DNA of 64,000 nucleotides from Diaphorobacter caeni (lineage in GTDB: Bacteria > Pseudomonadota > Gammaproteobacteria > Burkholderiales > Burkholderiaceae_C), in the NCBI RefSeq assembly GCF_015354245.1, contig NZ_JADKYZ010000003.1:618043-682042 (forward strand), in the 5' to 3' direction. The notes beneath the pieces are model-generated. The model was not told where the DNA came from and ran no database searches. It worked only from the letters and a program-made list of their open reading frames with translations. Positions 39,805-49,334 of the stretch are shown in pieces. The position numbers and the translations under genes are program-made. Positions within the stretch are counted from its first letter, which is position 1. Each line of letters starts with the position of its first letter.

Positions 39805-40521
39805 TCAAACTTCCAGCCAATCGCGGCGCACGTCGGCATCTTTCTGCAACTGCTGCGCCGTCCCTTCAAACACGATCCCCCCCGCCCCCATGACGGCCAC
39901 GCGGTCCGCGATGTCGAGTGCCATGCCGAGCTTCTGCTCGATCAGCAGCACGCCGATGCCATGCGCTTTCAGCGCAAGCAGATGCTGCGCGACCTGCTGC
40001 GCGATCATCGGCGCGAGACCTTCGGTGGGCTCGTCAATGATGATGAGCTGCGGGTTGCCCATGAGCGTGCGGCACAGCGTGAGCATCTGTTGCTCTCCGC
40101 CTGAAAGCACGCCTGCGGGCACGTCGCGGCGCACGTACAGCGAGGGGAACATCGCGAACATGTCGGACATGCGCCAGGCCCGCTCGCTCGAATTTTTACT
40201 TCGGTGCTTCTGCTCGCCCAGCATCAGGTTCTGCGCAACGGTCAACGTGGGAAACACATCGCGATTCTCGGGCACGTATCCGATGCCTGCCTGCGCGATT
40301 TCAAAGGTCTTGAGACCGGCCAGACTGCGCCCCTGCCAGCGCATGTCGCCGCGCCATTCAACCAGTCCCATGATGGCCTTGGCGAGCGTCGAGCGACCCG
40401 AGCCGTTGCGACCGAGCAGCGCGACGATCTCTCCGGCGCGCACCTCGAGGTTGACGCCATCCAGCACATGGCGCATGCCGTACATCGCGTGAAGACGCGT
40501 GATCTGCAGTGCGGCGTTCAT
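39805..40521 (-). CDS. livF: branched-chain-amino-acid-type ABC transporter ATP-binding protein
   Basis: 238 residues. Walker A GRNGSGRST, signature LSGGEQQM, Walker B LIIIDEPTEGLAP, H-loop VLLIEQ. The glycine-rich loop has Arg instead of the usual Lys before Ser-Thr (GSGRST), a possible handicap for ATP binding that is worth noting. Last gene of the livH-M-G-F-ordered operon, overlapping livG by ATGA. Cargo may be an amide or aromatic acid rather than leucine. Confidence 0.9.
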   Translation of the reverse strand: MNAALQITRLHAMYGMRHVLDGVNLEVRAGEIVALLGRNGSGRSTLAKAIMGLVEWRGDMRWQGRSLAGLKTFEIAQAGIGYVPENRDVFPTLTVAQNLMLGEQKHRSKNSSERAWRMSDMFAMFPSLYVRRDVPAGVLSGGEQQMLTLCRTLMGNPQLIIIDEPTEGLAPMIAQQVAQHLLALKAHGIGVLLIEQKLGMALDIADRVAVMGAGGIVFEGTAQQLQKDADVRRDWLEV

Positions 40522-41303
40522 GGCAACGCGACCTCCTCGAGAGGCACGCCCAGATAGGCCTCTTGCACCCGCGCATTGGCGCGGACGTTCTCGGGCGTGT
40601 CGAAGGCGATGAGCTCGCCTTGCGCGAGCACGGCGATGCGGTCCGCGAGGCCGAAGACCACGCTCATGTCGTGCTCGACGGTGAGCAGCGTGCGCCCCTC
40701 GGTGACGGTGCGGATCAGCGCGATGAAGCGCTCGGTCTCGCTGCGGCTCATGCCGGCGGTGGGCTCATCCAGCAGGATCACGCGGGCGCCACCCGCGATG
40801 GTGATGCCGATCTCCAGCACACGCTGTTCGGCATAGCTGAGCTGTGATGCGAGCACCGATGCCCTGTCCGTCAGGCCCAGCATCTCCAGCAGCTCGTGCG
40901 TGCGTTCATTGGCATCGCGCGCCTTGGCGAGCAGACGCCAGAACGCGTAGCGATAACCCATGTTCCAAAGCACGCTGCAGCGCAGGTTGTCAAACACGCT
41001 CATGTTGGAAAACAGGTTGCTGACCTGAAAGCTGCGTGCGAGGCCGAGGCGGTTGATCTCGAACGGACGTTTCGAGGTGATGTCGACCCCGTTCAGCAAA
41101 ACCTCGCCGGACGTCGCCTGGGTGCAGCCGCTGATCAGATTGAACAATGTGGACTTGCCCGCGCCGTTCGGCCCGATGAAGGCCACGCGTTCGCCTTGGC
41201 GGATGGTGAGGCTGACGTCGCGGATGATCTCGGTACTGCCAAAACGCTTGTGCAGATGGCGCAATTCGAGCGCGTGCAGCGCATGGGAGGGCTTGGCGTT
41301 CAT
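40518..41303 (-). CDS. livG: branched-chain-amino-acid-type ABC transporter ATP-binding protein
   Basis: 261 residues from the ATG at 41303 (MNAKPSHALHALELRHLHKRF). Walker A GPNGAGKST, LivG-type motif RSFQVSNLFSNMSVFDN, signature region LSYAEQRVLEIG, Walker B VILLDEPTAGMS. The open frame continues far upstream in the shadow of livM, but the start is fixed by the ATGA overlap with the livM stop. Cytosolic ATPase of the importer. Confidence 0.92.
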   Translation of the reverse strand: MNAKPSHALHALELRHLHKRFGSTEIIRDVSLTIRQGERVAFIGPNGAGKSTLFNLISGCTQATSGEVLLNGVDITSKRPFEINRLGLARSFQVSNLFSNMSVFDNLRCSVLWNMGYRYAFWRLLAKARDANERTHELLEMLGLTDRASVLASQLSYAEQRVLEIGITIAGGARVILLDEPTAGMSRSETERFIALIRTVTEGRTLLTVEHDMSVVFGLADRIAVLAQGELIAFDTPENVRANARVQEAYLGVPLEEVALP

Positions 41304-42547
41304 GGCCTTTTCCTCTCGATGTCGAGCGCGAATTTCCCGGTCGCCATGCCCGTCAGCAACGGCAGGAACATCACGAACCAATCGACGACGTTGTGCACAT
41401 CGACCGTGCGCCCGAGGTAACGCAGCGTCGAGTCGATGTCGCCATCCTGCTGCGCGTGGTAGATCATCTCGATCAGACCGCCAGCACCGTAGAGCGCGAG
41501 CAGGCCGCAGAAACCGAGGCCCACCACCAGCCCCCAACGGCAGCGCAAGCCCCCGTTGCGCCACACGCGAATGGACGACGCGATCATGCCCGCCACACCG
41601 CCCGGCGCGAACATCACCATCAGCACGAACGTCAGCCCCAGATACAGCAGCCACGCCTTGGTGAGGTGCGACAGCAGCACGGTCGACAGCACCATGAGCA
41701 CCGCGCCGATCACCGGCCCGAAGAAGAAGCCCGCGCCACCCAGAAAAGTGAACAGCAGGTAGGCGGCCGACCGCGCCATGCCGAGGCTGTCCGCACCAGT
41801 GACGATCTCCAGATGGATGGCCATGAGCGCACCGCCAATGCCCGCAAAAAAGCCCGAGGCGATGAACGCCAGATGCCGCACGCGCTGCGGGTCGTAGCCC
41901 ACGAATTCGGCACGTACCGGGTTGTCGCGCACGGCGTTGAGCATGCGGCCAAGAGGGGTCTGGGTGAACAGATACATCGCCAGCGTGCAGAGCAGGCAGT
42001 ACGCCGCGATCAGCCAGTAGACCTGAATCGCCGGGCCGAAGCTGACGCCGAAAAACGGCGCGCCGTAGACCCGGTTGATCGCGATGCCGCCCTCGCCGCC
42101 GAAGACCTCGGGGAACATCAGCGCCACCGCCGCCATCAGCTCGCCGATGCCGAGCGTGATCATCGCAAACGTCGTGCCCGCGCGCCGCGTGCAGAGAAAG
42201 CCTAGCACCGTCGCCACGAGCATGCCCGCGAGACCACCAACCAACGGCATCAACACCAGCGGAACGGGAACCGGCAGCGCGCCGCGCGAAGCCCATTGGA
42301 TCGCATGCACCGCCGCGAACGCGCCCATGCCGGAATACACCGCGTGGCCAAAGCTCAGCATGCCGCCCTGCCCGAACAGCAGGTTGTACGAGAGGCACAG
42401 AATGATGGCGCAGTCGATCTGCGAGAGCACGCTGATCGCGAGGCTGCTGGTGAAGACCAGCGGCGCGATCAGCAGCACGGCGGCCAACAGCGCGAACGCG
42501 ATGCGCGTGGCCCGGGGAACAATCGCGGTCTGCAAGCTGCCCGTCAT
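41300..42547 (-). CDS. livM: branched-chain-amino-acid-type ABC transporter permease
   Basis: 415 residues from the ATG at 42547 (MTGSLQTAIVPRATRIAFAL). About ten membrane segments; LivM marks CLSYNLLFGQGGMLSFGHAVYSGMGAF and the conserved AGIGGALMA loop. A C-terminal extension of about 60 residues follows the last permease segment and is unusual. Overlaps livH and livG by ATGA on both sides. Confidence 0.92.
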   Translation of the reverse strand: MTGSLQTAIVPRATRIAFALLAAVLLIAPLVFTSSLAISVLSQIDCAIILCLSYNLLFGQGGMLSFGHAVYSGMGAFAAVHAIQWASRGALPVPVPLVLMPLVGGLAGMLVATVLGFLCTRRAGTTFAMITLGIGELMAAVALMFPEVFGGEGGIAINRVYGAPFFGVSFGPAIQVYWLIAAYCLLCTLAMYLFTQTPLGRMLNAVRDNPVRAEFVGYDPQRVRHLAFIASGFFAGIGGALMAIHLEIVTGADSLGMARSAAYLLFTFLGGAGFFFGPVIGAVLMVLSTVLLSHLTKAWLLYLGLTFVLMVMFAPGGVAGMIASSIRVWRNGGLRCRWGLVVGLGFCGLLALYGAGGLIEMIYHAQQDGDIDSTLRYLGRTVDVHNVVDWFVMFLPLLTGMATGKFALDIERKRP

Positions 42548-43497
42548 CCCTCGCGCGCTCCGAGCAGACCACGCGGGCGCAGCGCGAGCATCAGCACCAG
42601 CAGCAGAAACGGCAGAATCGGCGCGATCTGCGCGACGCTCAGGCGCATCAGCGACGATGCGGCCTGCTCGGCGCTCACCGCCCAACCCAGCACGCCAAGC
42701 AGCTGCGCGAGCGACAGGTTGATGCCGACCGCCAGCGTCTGCACCACGCCGATCAGCAGCGAGGCGATGAACGCGCCGGTCAGCGACCCCAGCCCGCCCA
42801 CGATCACCACCACAAAGATGATGGAGCCCACCGAAGCGGCCATGCCCGGCTCGGTCACATAGGTGTTGCCGCCGATCACGCCCGCGAGCCCCGCAAGCGC
42901 GCAGCCCGCACCGAACACCAGCATGAACACGCGCGGCACGTTGTGCCCCAGCGACTCGACCATCTGCGGATGCGTGAGCGCCGCCTGGATCACAAAGCCG
43001 ATGCGCGTGCGCTTGAACATGATCCACAGCCCCAGCAGCATCAGCACCGCCACCAGCATGATGAAGGCCCGTGACCTGGGGAACTGCGTGCCGTACAGGC
43101 TGAACAGCGGCCCCTGCAGCACCTGCGGCAACTCGTACGAAACGACGGAGCGCCCCCAGACAAGCTGCACGATCTCCAGCACCAGATACGACAGGCCAAA
43201 GGTTACCAGCAGTTCCGCCACGTGGCCCGAGGCATGCACGCGGCGCAGCACAAAACGCTCGAACGCCGCGCCCATCAGCCCGACCAGCGCAGGGGCCAGC
43301 ACCAGCGCGGGCCAGAAGCCGATCACGCCAGACAGCGAATACCCGAGATACGCCCCCAGCATGTAGAAGCTCGCATGCGCGAAGTTCAGCACCCCCAGCA
43401 TGCTGAAGATCAGCGTGAGCCCCGCGCTCAGCATGAACAGCAGCAGGCCGTAGCTGATGCCGTTCAAAAGCGAGATGGCGAGAAGCTCGATGCTCAT
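42544..43497 (-). CDS. livH: branched-chain-amino-acid-type ABC transporter permease
   Basis: 317 residues, first gene of the operon. LivH marks: NGISYGLLLFMLSAGLTLIF, GVLNFAHASFYMLGAY, and GGLGSLTGAFIASLLIG. Forms the inner-membrane channel with LivM. No periplasmic binding-protein gene lies in or beside the operon; one elsewhere must serve it. Confidence 0.92.
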   Translation of the reverse strand: MSIELLAISLLNGISYGLLLFMLSAGLTLIFSMLGVLNFAHASFYMLGAYLGYSLSGVIGFWPALVLAPALVGLMGAAFERFVLRRVHASGHVAELLVTFGLSYLVLEIVQLVWGRSVVSYELPQVLQGPLFSLYGTQFPRSRAFIMLVAVLMLLGLWIMFKRTRIGFVIQAALTHPQMVESLGHNVPRVFMLVFGAGCALAGLAGVIGGNTYVTEPGMAASVGSIIFVVVIVGGLGSLTGAFIASLLIGVVQTLAVGINLSLAQLLGVLGWAVSAEQAASSLMRLSVAQIAPILPFLLLVLMLALRPRGLLGAREG

Positions 43498-43800
43498 TGG
43501 ACAGTGGGTTGATTCAAAACCGGCACTCTAAATGAAGTTGGCGCACGTTCCGCAAAGAACGCGCGCCAGAAAACTGAAATCGCAAACCGACGGGCCGGGC
43601 ACCCAAGCAGCGGGCCTTGGAAGCGCGCAGGACTCTCGATCCTTCACCCCAACGCCGAGAGATGGCTTGAGACGAGGCGTCGCCGACGCAGACAGTACTC
43701 TCGTACGGCAAGGAGGCGCAACGAAGGATCAAGCCATCTGTCGGCGCCTCCACACGACCCACCATCGAAGCCAAAGGCTTCGCAACCCCCATTCAATGAC
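43498..43800. repeat. intergenic region with nested inverted repeats
   Basis: Arms cgccgagagatggcttga (43653-43670) and tcaagccatctgtcggcg (43729-43746) pair at 17 of 18 positions. A second pair gatccttc (43639-43646) / gaaggatc (43723-43730) overlaps it, so alternative hairpins are possible. The region also contains the livH promoter. No gene. Confidence 0.65.
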
Positions 43801-45438
43801 TCAGAGCCCAGGAAGCTTGTAGTCTTTCAACTCTTCGCGCAGCTTGGTCTTGAGCATCTTGCCTGTGGCGCCCAGCGGAATCGCCTCGACAAACACCACA
43901 TCGTCAGGAATCTGCCACTTGGCCGTCTTGCCTTCGTAGAACTTGAGCAGTTCCTCGCGCGTCAGTTCCTTGCCGGGCTTGAGCGCGACGGCGACGATCG
44001 GGCGCTCGTCCCACTTGGGGTGCGGCATGCCGATGCAGGCCGCCATCGCGACCGAGGGGTGCGCCATGGCGATGTTCTCGATGTCGATGGAGCTGATCCA
44101 TTCGCCACCGGACTTGATCACGTCCTTGGTGCGGTCGGTGATGTGCATGAATCCATCGGGGTCGATGGTGGCCACGTCGCCCGTGGGGAACCAGCCCCGG
44201 CCCTGCGCGTCCTGCACCAGCGGATTGCTGCCCTTGTAGTAGCTCTGCAGCACCCAGTGGCCGCGCGCCATCAGATCGCCGTAGCTCTTGCCATCCCACG
44301 GCTGCTCGTTGCCCTCGGCGTTGACGATCTTGAGATCGACGCCGCAGAACGCGCGGCCCTGCTTCTGCAGCAGCTTCATCTGCTCGTCCTTGGGCAGATT
44401 CAGGTGCTTGTTCTTCAAGGTGCTGAGCGATCCCAGCGGGCTCATCTCGGTCATGCCCCAGGCATGCAGCACGGTCACGCCGTACTGGTCCTGGAAGGCA
44501 TCGATCATCGCGGGCGGGCATGCCGAACCGCCGATGATGGTGCGCTTGAGCGAGTGGAACTTCAGTCCGTTGGCCGCCACGTGGTTGAGCAGCATCTGCC
44601 AGACCGTGGGCACGCCCGCGGCCATGGTGACACCCTCGGCCTCGATGAGTTCATAGACCGACTTGCCATCGAGAGCGGGGCCTGGGAACACCACCTTCGC
44701 GCCGGTGAGCGCCGCCATGTAGGGCGTGCCCCATGCGTTCACATGGAACATCGGCACGACGGGCAGCACGGCGTCGCGCGCGGAGATGCACATCACGTCC
44801 GGCAGCGCGGCGGCGAAGGCGTGCAGCACCGTCGAGCGATGACTGTAGAGCGCGCCCTTGGGGTTGCCCGTGGTGCCGCTGGTGTAGCAGAGGCTGGAGG
44901 CCGTGTTCTCGTCGAAGTCGGGCCAGTCATATTGATCGGACTGCGCACCGATCCAGGCCTCGTAGCTCACGAGATTGGGGATGCCGCTGTCCGCCGGCAG
45001 CTTGTCCGCATCGCACAGCGCGATCCACTTCTTCACCGTGGGGCAATGCGCGTGCACCGCCTGGATGATGGGCAGAAAGCTCATGTCGAAGCACAGCAGC
45101 TGGTCTTCGGCATGGTTGACGATCCAGGCGATCTGCTCGGGATGCAGACGCGGGTTGATGGTGTGCAGCACGCGCTGCGAACCGCTCACGCCGTAGTACA
45201 GCTCCATGTGGCGGTAGCCGTTCCAGGCCAGCGTCGCGACGCGCTCGCTCGCGGCCACGCCTTGCGCGCCGAGCGCGTTGGCGATCTGCCGGGCGCGTCG
45301 GGCAAGGTCGCGGTAGGTATAGCGATGGATGTCCCCTTCCACGCGACGCGACACGATCTCCGCGTCACCGTGGTGCCGCTCGGCAAACTGAATCAGGGAC
45401 GAAATCAACAACGGTTGGCTCTGCATTAAGCCCAGCAT
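43801..45438 (-). CDS. medium/long-chain fatty-acyl-CoA (or 3-methylthiopropionyl-CoA) ligase
   Basis: 545 residues. AMP-forming ligase: P-loop [44 protein letters not shown], and [14 protein letters not shown] with the C-terminal catalytic lysine in [13 protein letters not shown]. Activates a carboxylic acid to its CoA thioester. The length and the HVNAWG / [10 protein letters not shown] motifs fit the DmdB-like subgroup; a DmdC-like dehydrogenase exists at 13204 but far away. Single gene. Confidence 0.92.
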   Translation of the reverse strand: MLGLMQSQPLLISSLIQFAERHHGDAEIVSRRVEGDIHRYTYRDLARRARQIANALGAQGVAASERVATLAWNGYRHMELYYGVSGSQRVLHTINPRLHPEQIAWIVNHAEDQLLCFDMSFLPIIQAVHAHCPTVKKWIALCDADKLPADSGIPNLVSYEAWIGAQSDQYDWPDFDENTASSLCYTSGTTGNPKGALYSHRSTVLHAFAAALPDVMCISARDAVLPVVPMFHVNAWGTPYMAALTGAKVVFPGPALDGKSVYELIEAEGVTMAAGVPTVWQMLLNHVAANGLKFHSLKRTIIGGSACPPAMIDAFQDQYGVTVLHAWGMTEMSPLGSLSTLKNKHLNLPKDEQMKLLQKQGRAFCGVDLKIVNAEGNEQPWDGKSYGDLMARGHWVLQSYYKGSNPLVQDAQGRGWFPTGDVATIDPDGFMHITDRTKDVIKSGGEWISSIDIENIAMAHPSVAMAACIGMPHPKWDERPIVAVALKPGKELTREELLKFYEGKTAKWQIPDDVVFVEAIPLGATGKMLKTKLREELKDYKLPGL

Positions 45439-45616
45439 GCTTTTGGCTCCTTCATCTTCACGAGAATCGTGATGGTTTGACTGCTTGACATCGTAGCGAT
45501 GATTCCAGCGTGCACTTACGTTTTCCTGTCACTTTTGCTCAAAACAGATTGCTGCACCGCAGCATCGAATGTCCAGCCGTCTGACGGGACTTGGATTTCA
45601 GACGGACAATCGATCC

Positions 45617-47107
45617 ATGACCCCTGAAACCGCCACCTCATCGACGTCCCAATCCCTTTTCAAGACTGCGGATTTCGCCGGATTGGGCACGCAGTTCTTC
45701 ACCGCGCTGCAGCCCACGCCGCTGCCCGACCCACATTGGGTGGCGCGCAATCCCGCCGTCGCGCGGCTGGCAGGCATCGATCCCCAATGGCTCGAGACCG
45801 ACGAGGCGCTGCAGGTGCTCGTCGGCAATGCGGTGCTGCCGGGCACTCAGCCCATCGCCACGGTCTACAGCGGTCACCAGTTCGGTGTCTGGGCCGGACA
45901 GCTTGGCGACGGGCGGGCGATTCTTCTGGGCGAGACCGACAACGGCGAGGAAATCCAGCTCAAGGGCGCGGGCCGCACCCCCTACTCCCGCATGGGTGAT
46001 GGCCGCGCCGTGCTGCGCTCGTCGATCCGCGAATATCTCTGCAGCGAAGCCATGCACGGTCTCGGCATACCCACCACGCGGGCGATGGCGCTCATCGGAT
46101 CCCCCGCGCCGGTCTACCGCGAGCAACCAGAGACTGCCGCCGTGGTGACCCGCGTGTCGCCAAGCTTCATCCGTTTCGGGCATTTCGAGCATTTCTCGTC
46201 GCGCAAGGACACGCATTCGCTGCGCCAGCTGGCCGATCACGTCATCGACCACTTCTACCCCGAGTGCCGCACCGGCGGAGCATTCGACAACAACGCCTAT
46301 GCCAACCTGCTGCAGACGGTGAGCGAACGCACGGCCGTCCTGCTCGCCCAGTGGCAGGCGGTGGGCTTCTGCCACGGCGTGATGAACACCGACAACATGA
46401 GCATCCTGGGCCTGACCATCGACTACGGTCCTTTCCAGTTTCTCGATGCCTACGTGCCCGGCCACATCTGCAACCACAGCGACAGTCAGGGCCGCTACGC
46501 GTTCGACCAGCAGCCAAGCGTCGCCTACTGGAACCTGCTGTGCCTCGCCCAGGCGCTGCTGCAGCTGGTGGGCGAGGTCGAGACCGCACGTGCGGCCGTC
46601 GCCAGCTATCCCGAGGTGTTCGGCCACGAGTTCAAGCTGCGCATGGCGGCCAAGCTCGGCCTGCCCGCCGCCGCCACGCGCTCGCCCGAGTTCGTCGAGC
46701 TGCTGCAGTCGCTTCTGAACCTGATGGCGCAGGATGCGGTGGACTACACGATCTTCTGGCGTCGCCTGTCGCTGGTGGCAAACCGGCAGGCCGACAACGA
46801 AACCCTGCGCGACATCGTCCTGCAGCGCGAGGTGCTGGATGCCTGGCTGGTGCGCTGGCGTGAACTTCTCGCCACCCACGGTGATCCCAAGGCACAGGCG
46901 GACATGCTCACGGTCAACCCGCGCTTCGTGCTGCGCAACCACGTGGGCGAGATCGCGATACGCGCGGCGACGCAAGGGGATTTCTCCACAGTGAATACAC
47001 TTCAGGACATCCTGACGTCGCCGTTTGACGAACACCCCGGGCAGGACAGCTTTGCGGATTTCCCGCCGGACTGGGCCTCCCACATTTCCATCAGTTGCTC
47101 TTCATGA
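45617..47107 (+). CDS. selO: protein adenylyltransferase SelO (YdiU/UPF0061)
   Basis: 496 residues from the ATG at 45617; a further in-frame ATG at 45569 cannot be excluded. Pseudokinase-fold AMP transferase: [36 protein letters not shown], and catalytic/metal loop [19 protein letters not shown]. Transfers AMP to Ser/Thr/Tyr of target proteins in redox control. It ends in Cys-Ser-Ser, the place where many eukaryotic homologues have selenocysteine. The stop overlaps the msrB start (ATGA), so translation is coupled. Confidence 0.95.
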   Translation: MTPETATSSTSQSLFKTADFAGLGTQFFTALQPTPLPDPHWVARNPAVARLAGIDPQWLETDEALQVLVGNAVLPGTQPIATVYSGHQFGVWAGQLGDGRAILLGETDNGEEIQLKGAGRTPYSRMGDGRAVLRSSIREYLCSEAMHGLGIPTTRAMALIGSPAPVYREQPETAAVVTRVSPSFIRFGHFEHFSSRKDTHSLRQLADHVIDHFYPECRTGGAFDNNAYANLLQTVSERTAVLLAQWQAVGFCHGVMNTDNMSILGLTIDYGPFQFLDAYVPGHICNHSDSQGRYAFDQQPSVAYWNLLCLAQALLQLVGEVETARAAVASYPEVFGHEFKLRMAAKLGLPAAATRSPEFVELLQSLLNLMAQDAVDYTIFWRRLSLVANRQADNETLRDIVLQREVLDAWLVRWRELLATHGDPKAQADMLTVNPRFVLRNHVGEIAIRAATQGDFSTVNTLQDILTSPFDEHPGQDSFADFPPDWASHISISCSS

Positions 47108-47514
47108 CATACAGCATTGAAAAAACTGACGCCGACTGGCAGCAGACCCTGCGCGACAAGGGCGCGGAACCGCGCGCCTTCGAAGTCACGCGCCACGCCG
47201 CCACCGAGCGTCCGTTCACCGGCAAGTACGAAGCCTTCTGGGACGACGGCAGCTATCACTGCATCTGCTGTGGCAACAAGCTGTTCGACTCGTTCACCAA
47301 GTTCGACGCGGGCTGCGGCTGGCCAAGCTTCTCGCAAGCCGTTCCCGGCTCCATCAAGGAAATCGTCGACCACAGCCACGGCATGGTCCGCACCGAGACC
47401 GTGTGCGCCCAATGCGGCTCCCACCTAGGGCACGTGTTCCCCGACGGCCCCGCGCCCACCGGCCTGCGCTACTGCATGAACTCGGCTTCGCTGGATTTCG
47501 ATCCGCAGAAATGA
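47104..47514 (+). CDS. msrB: peptide-methionine (R)-S-oxide reductase MsrB
   Basis: 136 residues from the ATG at 47104 ([16 protein letters not shown]). Zinc-binding CICC and CAQC pairs, catalytic cysteine in [17 protein letters not shown] histidine and CGWPSF. Reduces methionine-R-sulfoxide in proteins. Overlaps selO by four bases; both are redox-repair related, which supports a functional pair. Confidence 0.96.
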   Translation: MTYSIEKTDADWQQTLRDKGAEPRAFEVTRHAATERPFTGKYEAFWDDGSYHCICCGNKLFDSFTKFDAGCGWPSFSQAVPGSIKEIVDHSHGMVRTETVCAQCGSHLGHVFPDGPAPTGLRYCMNSASLDFDPQK

Positions 47515-47539
47515 CGCCAGAAACCCAAACGACGACCCC

Positions 47540-48106
47540 ATGAAACTGCTGCTCGACTTCTTCCCCATCATCCTGTTCTTTGTCGCGTACAAGGTCTGGG
47601 GAATCTACGTGGCCACCGGCGTCGCGATCGCCGCCACCGTGGTGCAACTGGCCTACATGCGCATCAAGACCGGCAAGACCGAACCCATGCAATGGGTCAG
47701 CCTCGCCATCATCGTGGTGTTCGGCGGCGCGACGCTGCTTGCGCACAACGAGAACTTCATCAAGTGGAAGCCCACGGTGCTCTACTGGGTGATGGGCGCG
47801 GTGCTGCTGATCGGCCAGCTGGTGTTCAACAAGAACTTCATCCGCACGCTGATGGGCACACAGATCCAGCTGCCCGATCCCGTCTGGAAAAACCTCAACT
47901 GGGGCTGGACCGGCTTCTTCGCGGTGATGGGCGCCATCAACCTCTGGGTGGCCTTCAACTTCGACACCGACACCTGGGTCAACTTCAAGCTGTTCGGAGG
48001 CATGGGTCTGATGATCGTCTTCGTGATCGCGCAGGCCATCTACCTGAGCCGCCACGTGAAGGAAGACACCCCGGATCCCACTCCCGCCAAGGATGCCAAG
48101 CCATGA
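47540..48106 (+). CDS. yciB: inner membrane septation protein A (YciB/IspZ)
   Basis: 188 residues, about six membrane segments, opening [21 protein letters not shown], with [20 protein letters not shown] and LNWGWTGFF as in YciB. Involved in cell-envelope integrity and division through contacts with the divisome. Follows msrB by 25 bases and overlaps bolA by four. Confidence 0.93.
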   Translation: MKLLLDFFPIILFFVAYKVWGIYVATGVAIAATVVQLAYMRIKTGKTEPMQWVSLAIIVVFGGATLLAHNENFIKWKPTVLYWVMGAVLLIGQLVFNKNFIRTLMGTQIQLPDPVWKNLNWGWTGFFAVMGAINLWVAFNFDTDTWVNFKLFGGMGLMIVFVIAQAIYLSRHVKEDTPDPTPAKDAKP

Positions 48107-48366
48107 TGGATGTGACAGCAGGCAACATGCAGGAACTTCTGCAACGCACCCTGAATCCCACGCAGCTTGAAGTGATCGACGAAAGCGGACTGCATGCAGG
48201 GCATGTGGGTGCCAACGGCACCGGTTTCGGAACGCACTTCCGGGTACGCATCGCGTCACCGATGTTTGAAGGCAAGTCGCGGGTGGCCAGGCATAGGCTT
48301 GTGTATGATTCGCTGCAGGCTTTCATCGACAACGGTGCGCACGCCATTGCGATAGAAATTCTTTGA
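48103..48366 (+). CDS. bolA: BolA-family protein
   Basis: 87 residues. [30 protein letters not shown] (outline) is the BolA helix-turn-helix-like/KH-type core; the conserved His-Arg-Leu-Val-Tyr is present. BolA proteins bind [2Fe-2S] clusters with monothiol glutaredoxins and influence morphology and stress genes. Start overlaps the yciB stop. The yciB-bolA-ppiC order is common in Burkholderiales. Confidence 0.92.
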   Translation: MMDVTAGNMQELLQRTLNPTQLEVIDESGLHAGHVGANGTGFGTHFRVRIASPMFEGKSRVARHRLVYDSLQAFIDNGAHAIAIEIL

Positions 48367-48433
48367 ATGCGTCGGCGCATGCCGACCGCAGAACGAGAGT
48401 TCTGCACATAAATCTCCTTTTTTTGGATTTCCA

Positions 48434-49219
48434 ATGAAGAAAAAGCTCATGTCCGGCCTCGTGGCCGCCGCGTTGCTGGGCACCGTGGTTCTGCCAGCGT
48501 CCGCACAGAACCTCGCCATCGTCAACGGCAAGCCGGTTCCTTCGGCCCGTGCCGATGCCCTGAAGCAGCAAGTGGAGCGCTCGGGTCGCCCGATCACCCC
48601 TGAAGTCGAAGGTCAGATCAAGGAAGAAGTGATCGCTCGCGAAATCTTCATGCAGGAAGCCAAGAAGCGCGGCCTGGAAGGCTCCGCCGAGTACAAGAAC
48701 CAGCTCGAGCTGGCTCGCCAGACCATCCTGATCCGCGAACTCTTCGCCGACTACCAGAAGAACAACCCCGTCACCGACGCCGAAATCCAGGCCGAATACG
48801 ACAAGTTCGTGGCCTCAAACTCCGGCAAGGAATACAAGGCCAGCCACATCTTGGTCGAAACCGAAGACCAGGCAAAGAACATCATCGCCCAGATCAACAA
48901 GGGTGCGAAGTTCGAAGAAATCGCCAAGAAGGAATCCAAGGATCCCGGATCCGGTGCCCGCGGTGGCGACCTCGACTGGGCCAACCCCAGCAACTACGTG
49001 GCCGAGTTCACCGAAGCGCTGGTCAAGCTCAAGAAGGGTGACATGACCGCCGTGCCGGTCAAGAGCCAGTTCGGCTACCACATCATCCGTCTGGATGACA
49101 CCCGCGACGCGCAGCTGCCCAAGCTCGAGGAAGTCAAGCCACAGATCTCCCAGCAACTGCAGCAGCAGAAGCTGGCGAAGTTCCAGGAAGACCTCCGCTC
49201 CAAGGCCAAGGTTCAGTAA
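48434..49219 (+). CDS. parvulin-type peptidyl-prolyl isomerase, exported
   Basis: 261 residues. Signal peptide (LMSGLVAAALLGTVVLPASA), SurA/PpiC-like N-terminal helices, then the rotamase domain YKASHILVETEDQAKNIIAQ ... DPGSGARGGDLDWANPSNYV with FGYHIIRLDD. Assists folding of exported proteins in the periplasm. Lysine/glutamine-rich C-terminus. A near-perfect bidirectional terminator follows. Confidence 0.94.
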   Translation: MKKKLMSGLVAAALLGTVVLPASAQNLAIVNGKPVPSARADALKQQVERSGRPITPEVEGQIKEEVIAREIFMQEAKKRGLEGSAEYKNQLELARQTILIRELFADYQKNNPVTDAEIQAEYDKFVASNSGKEYKASHILVETEDQAKNIIAQINKGAKFEEIAKKESKDPGSGARGGDLDWANPSNYVAEFTEALVKLKKGDMTAVPVKSQFGYHIIRLDDTRDAQLPKLEEVKPQISQQLQQQKLAKFQEDLRSKAKVQ

Positions 49220-49273
49220 TTCCACTGAATCGGCGGCAGGCATCGCAGGCCATCACGCCTGCGATGCCCGCCC

Positions 49274-49315
49274 AAAAACAGAACAGCCCGGTCCATGCCG
49301 GGCTGTTCTGTTTTT
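49274..49315. terminator. bidirectional rho-independent terminator
   Basis: Perfect 18-base arms: aaaaacagaacagcccgg (49274-49291) and its reverse complement (49298-49315) with a 6-base loop. A-rich on one side and T-rich on the other, so it can end both the isomerase and the convergent DUF1624-type gene. Confidence 0.9.
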
Positions 49316-49334
49316 GATGTGTCTTGTCCTTGAT

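Noticed and set aside
41304..42572. Upstream extension of the livG frame to a 684-codon protein
   Set aside because: The extra part is out-of-frame livM sequence; livG starts at the ATG overlapping the livM stop.
44020..45429. 469-codon plus-strand frame opposite the acyl-CoA ligase
   Set aside because: Antisense shadow of an enzyme with all ligase motifs.
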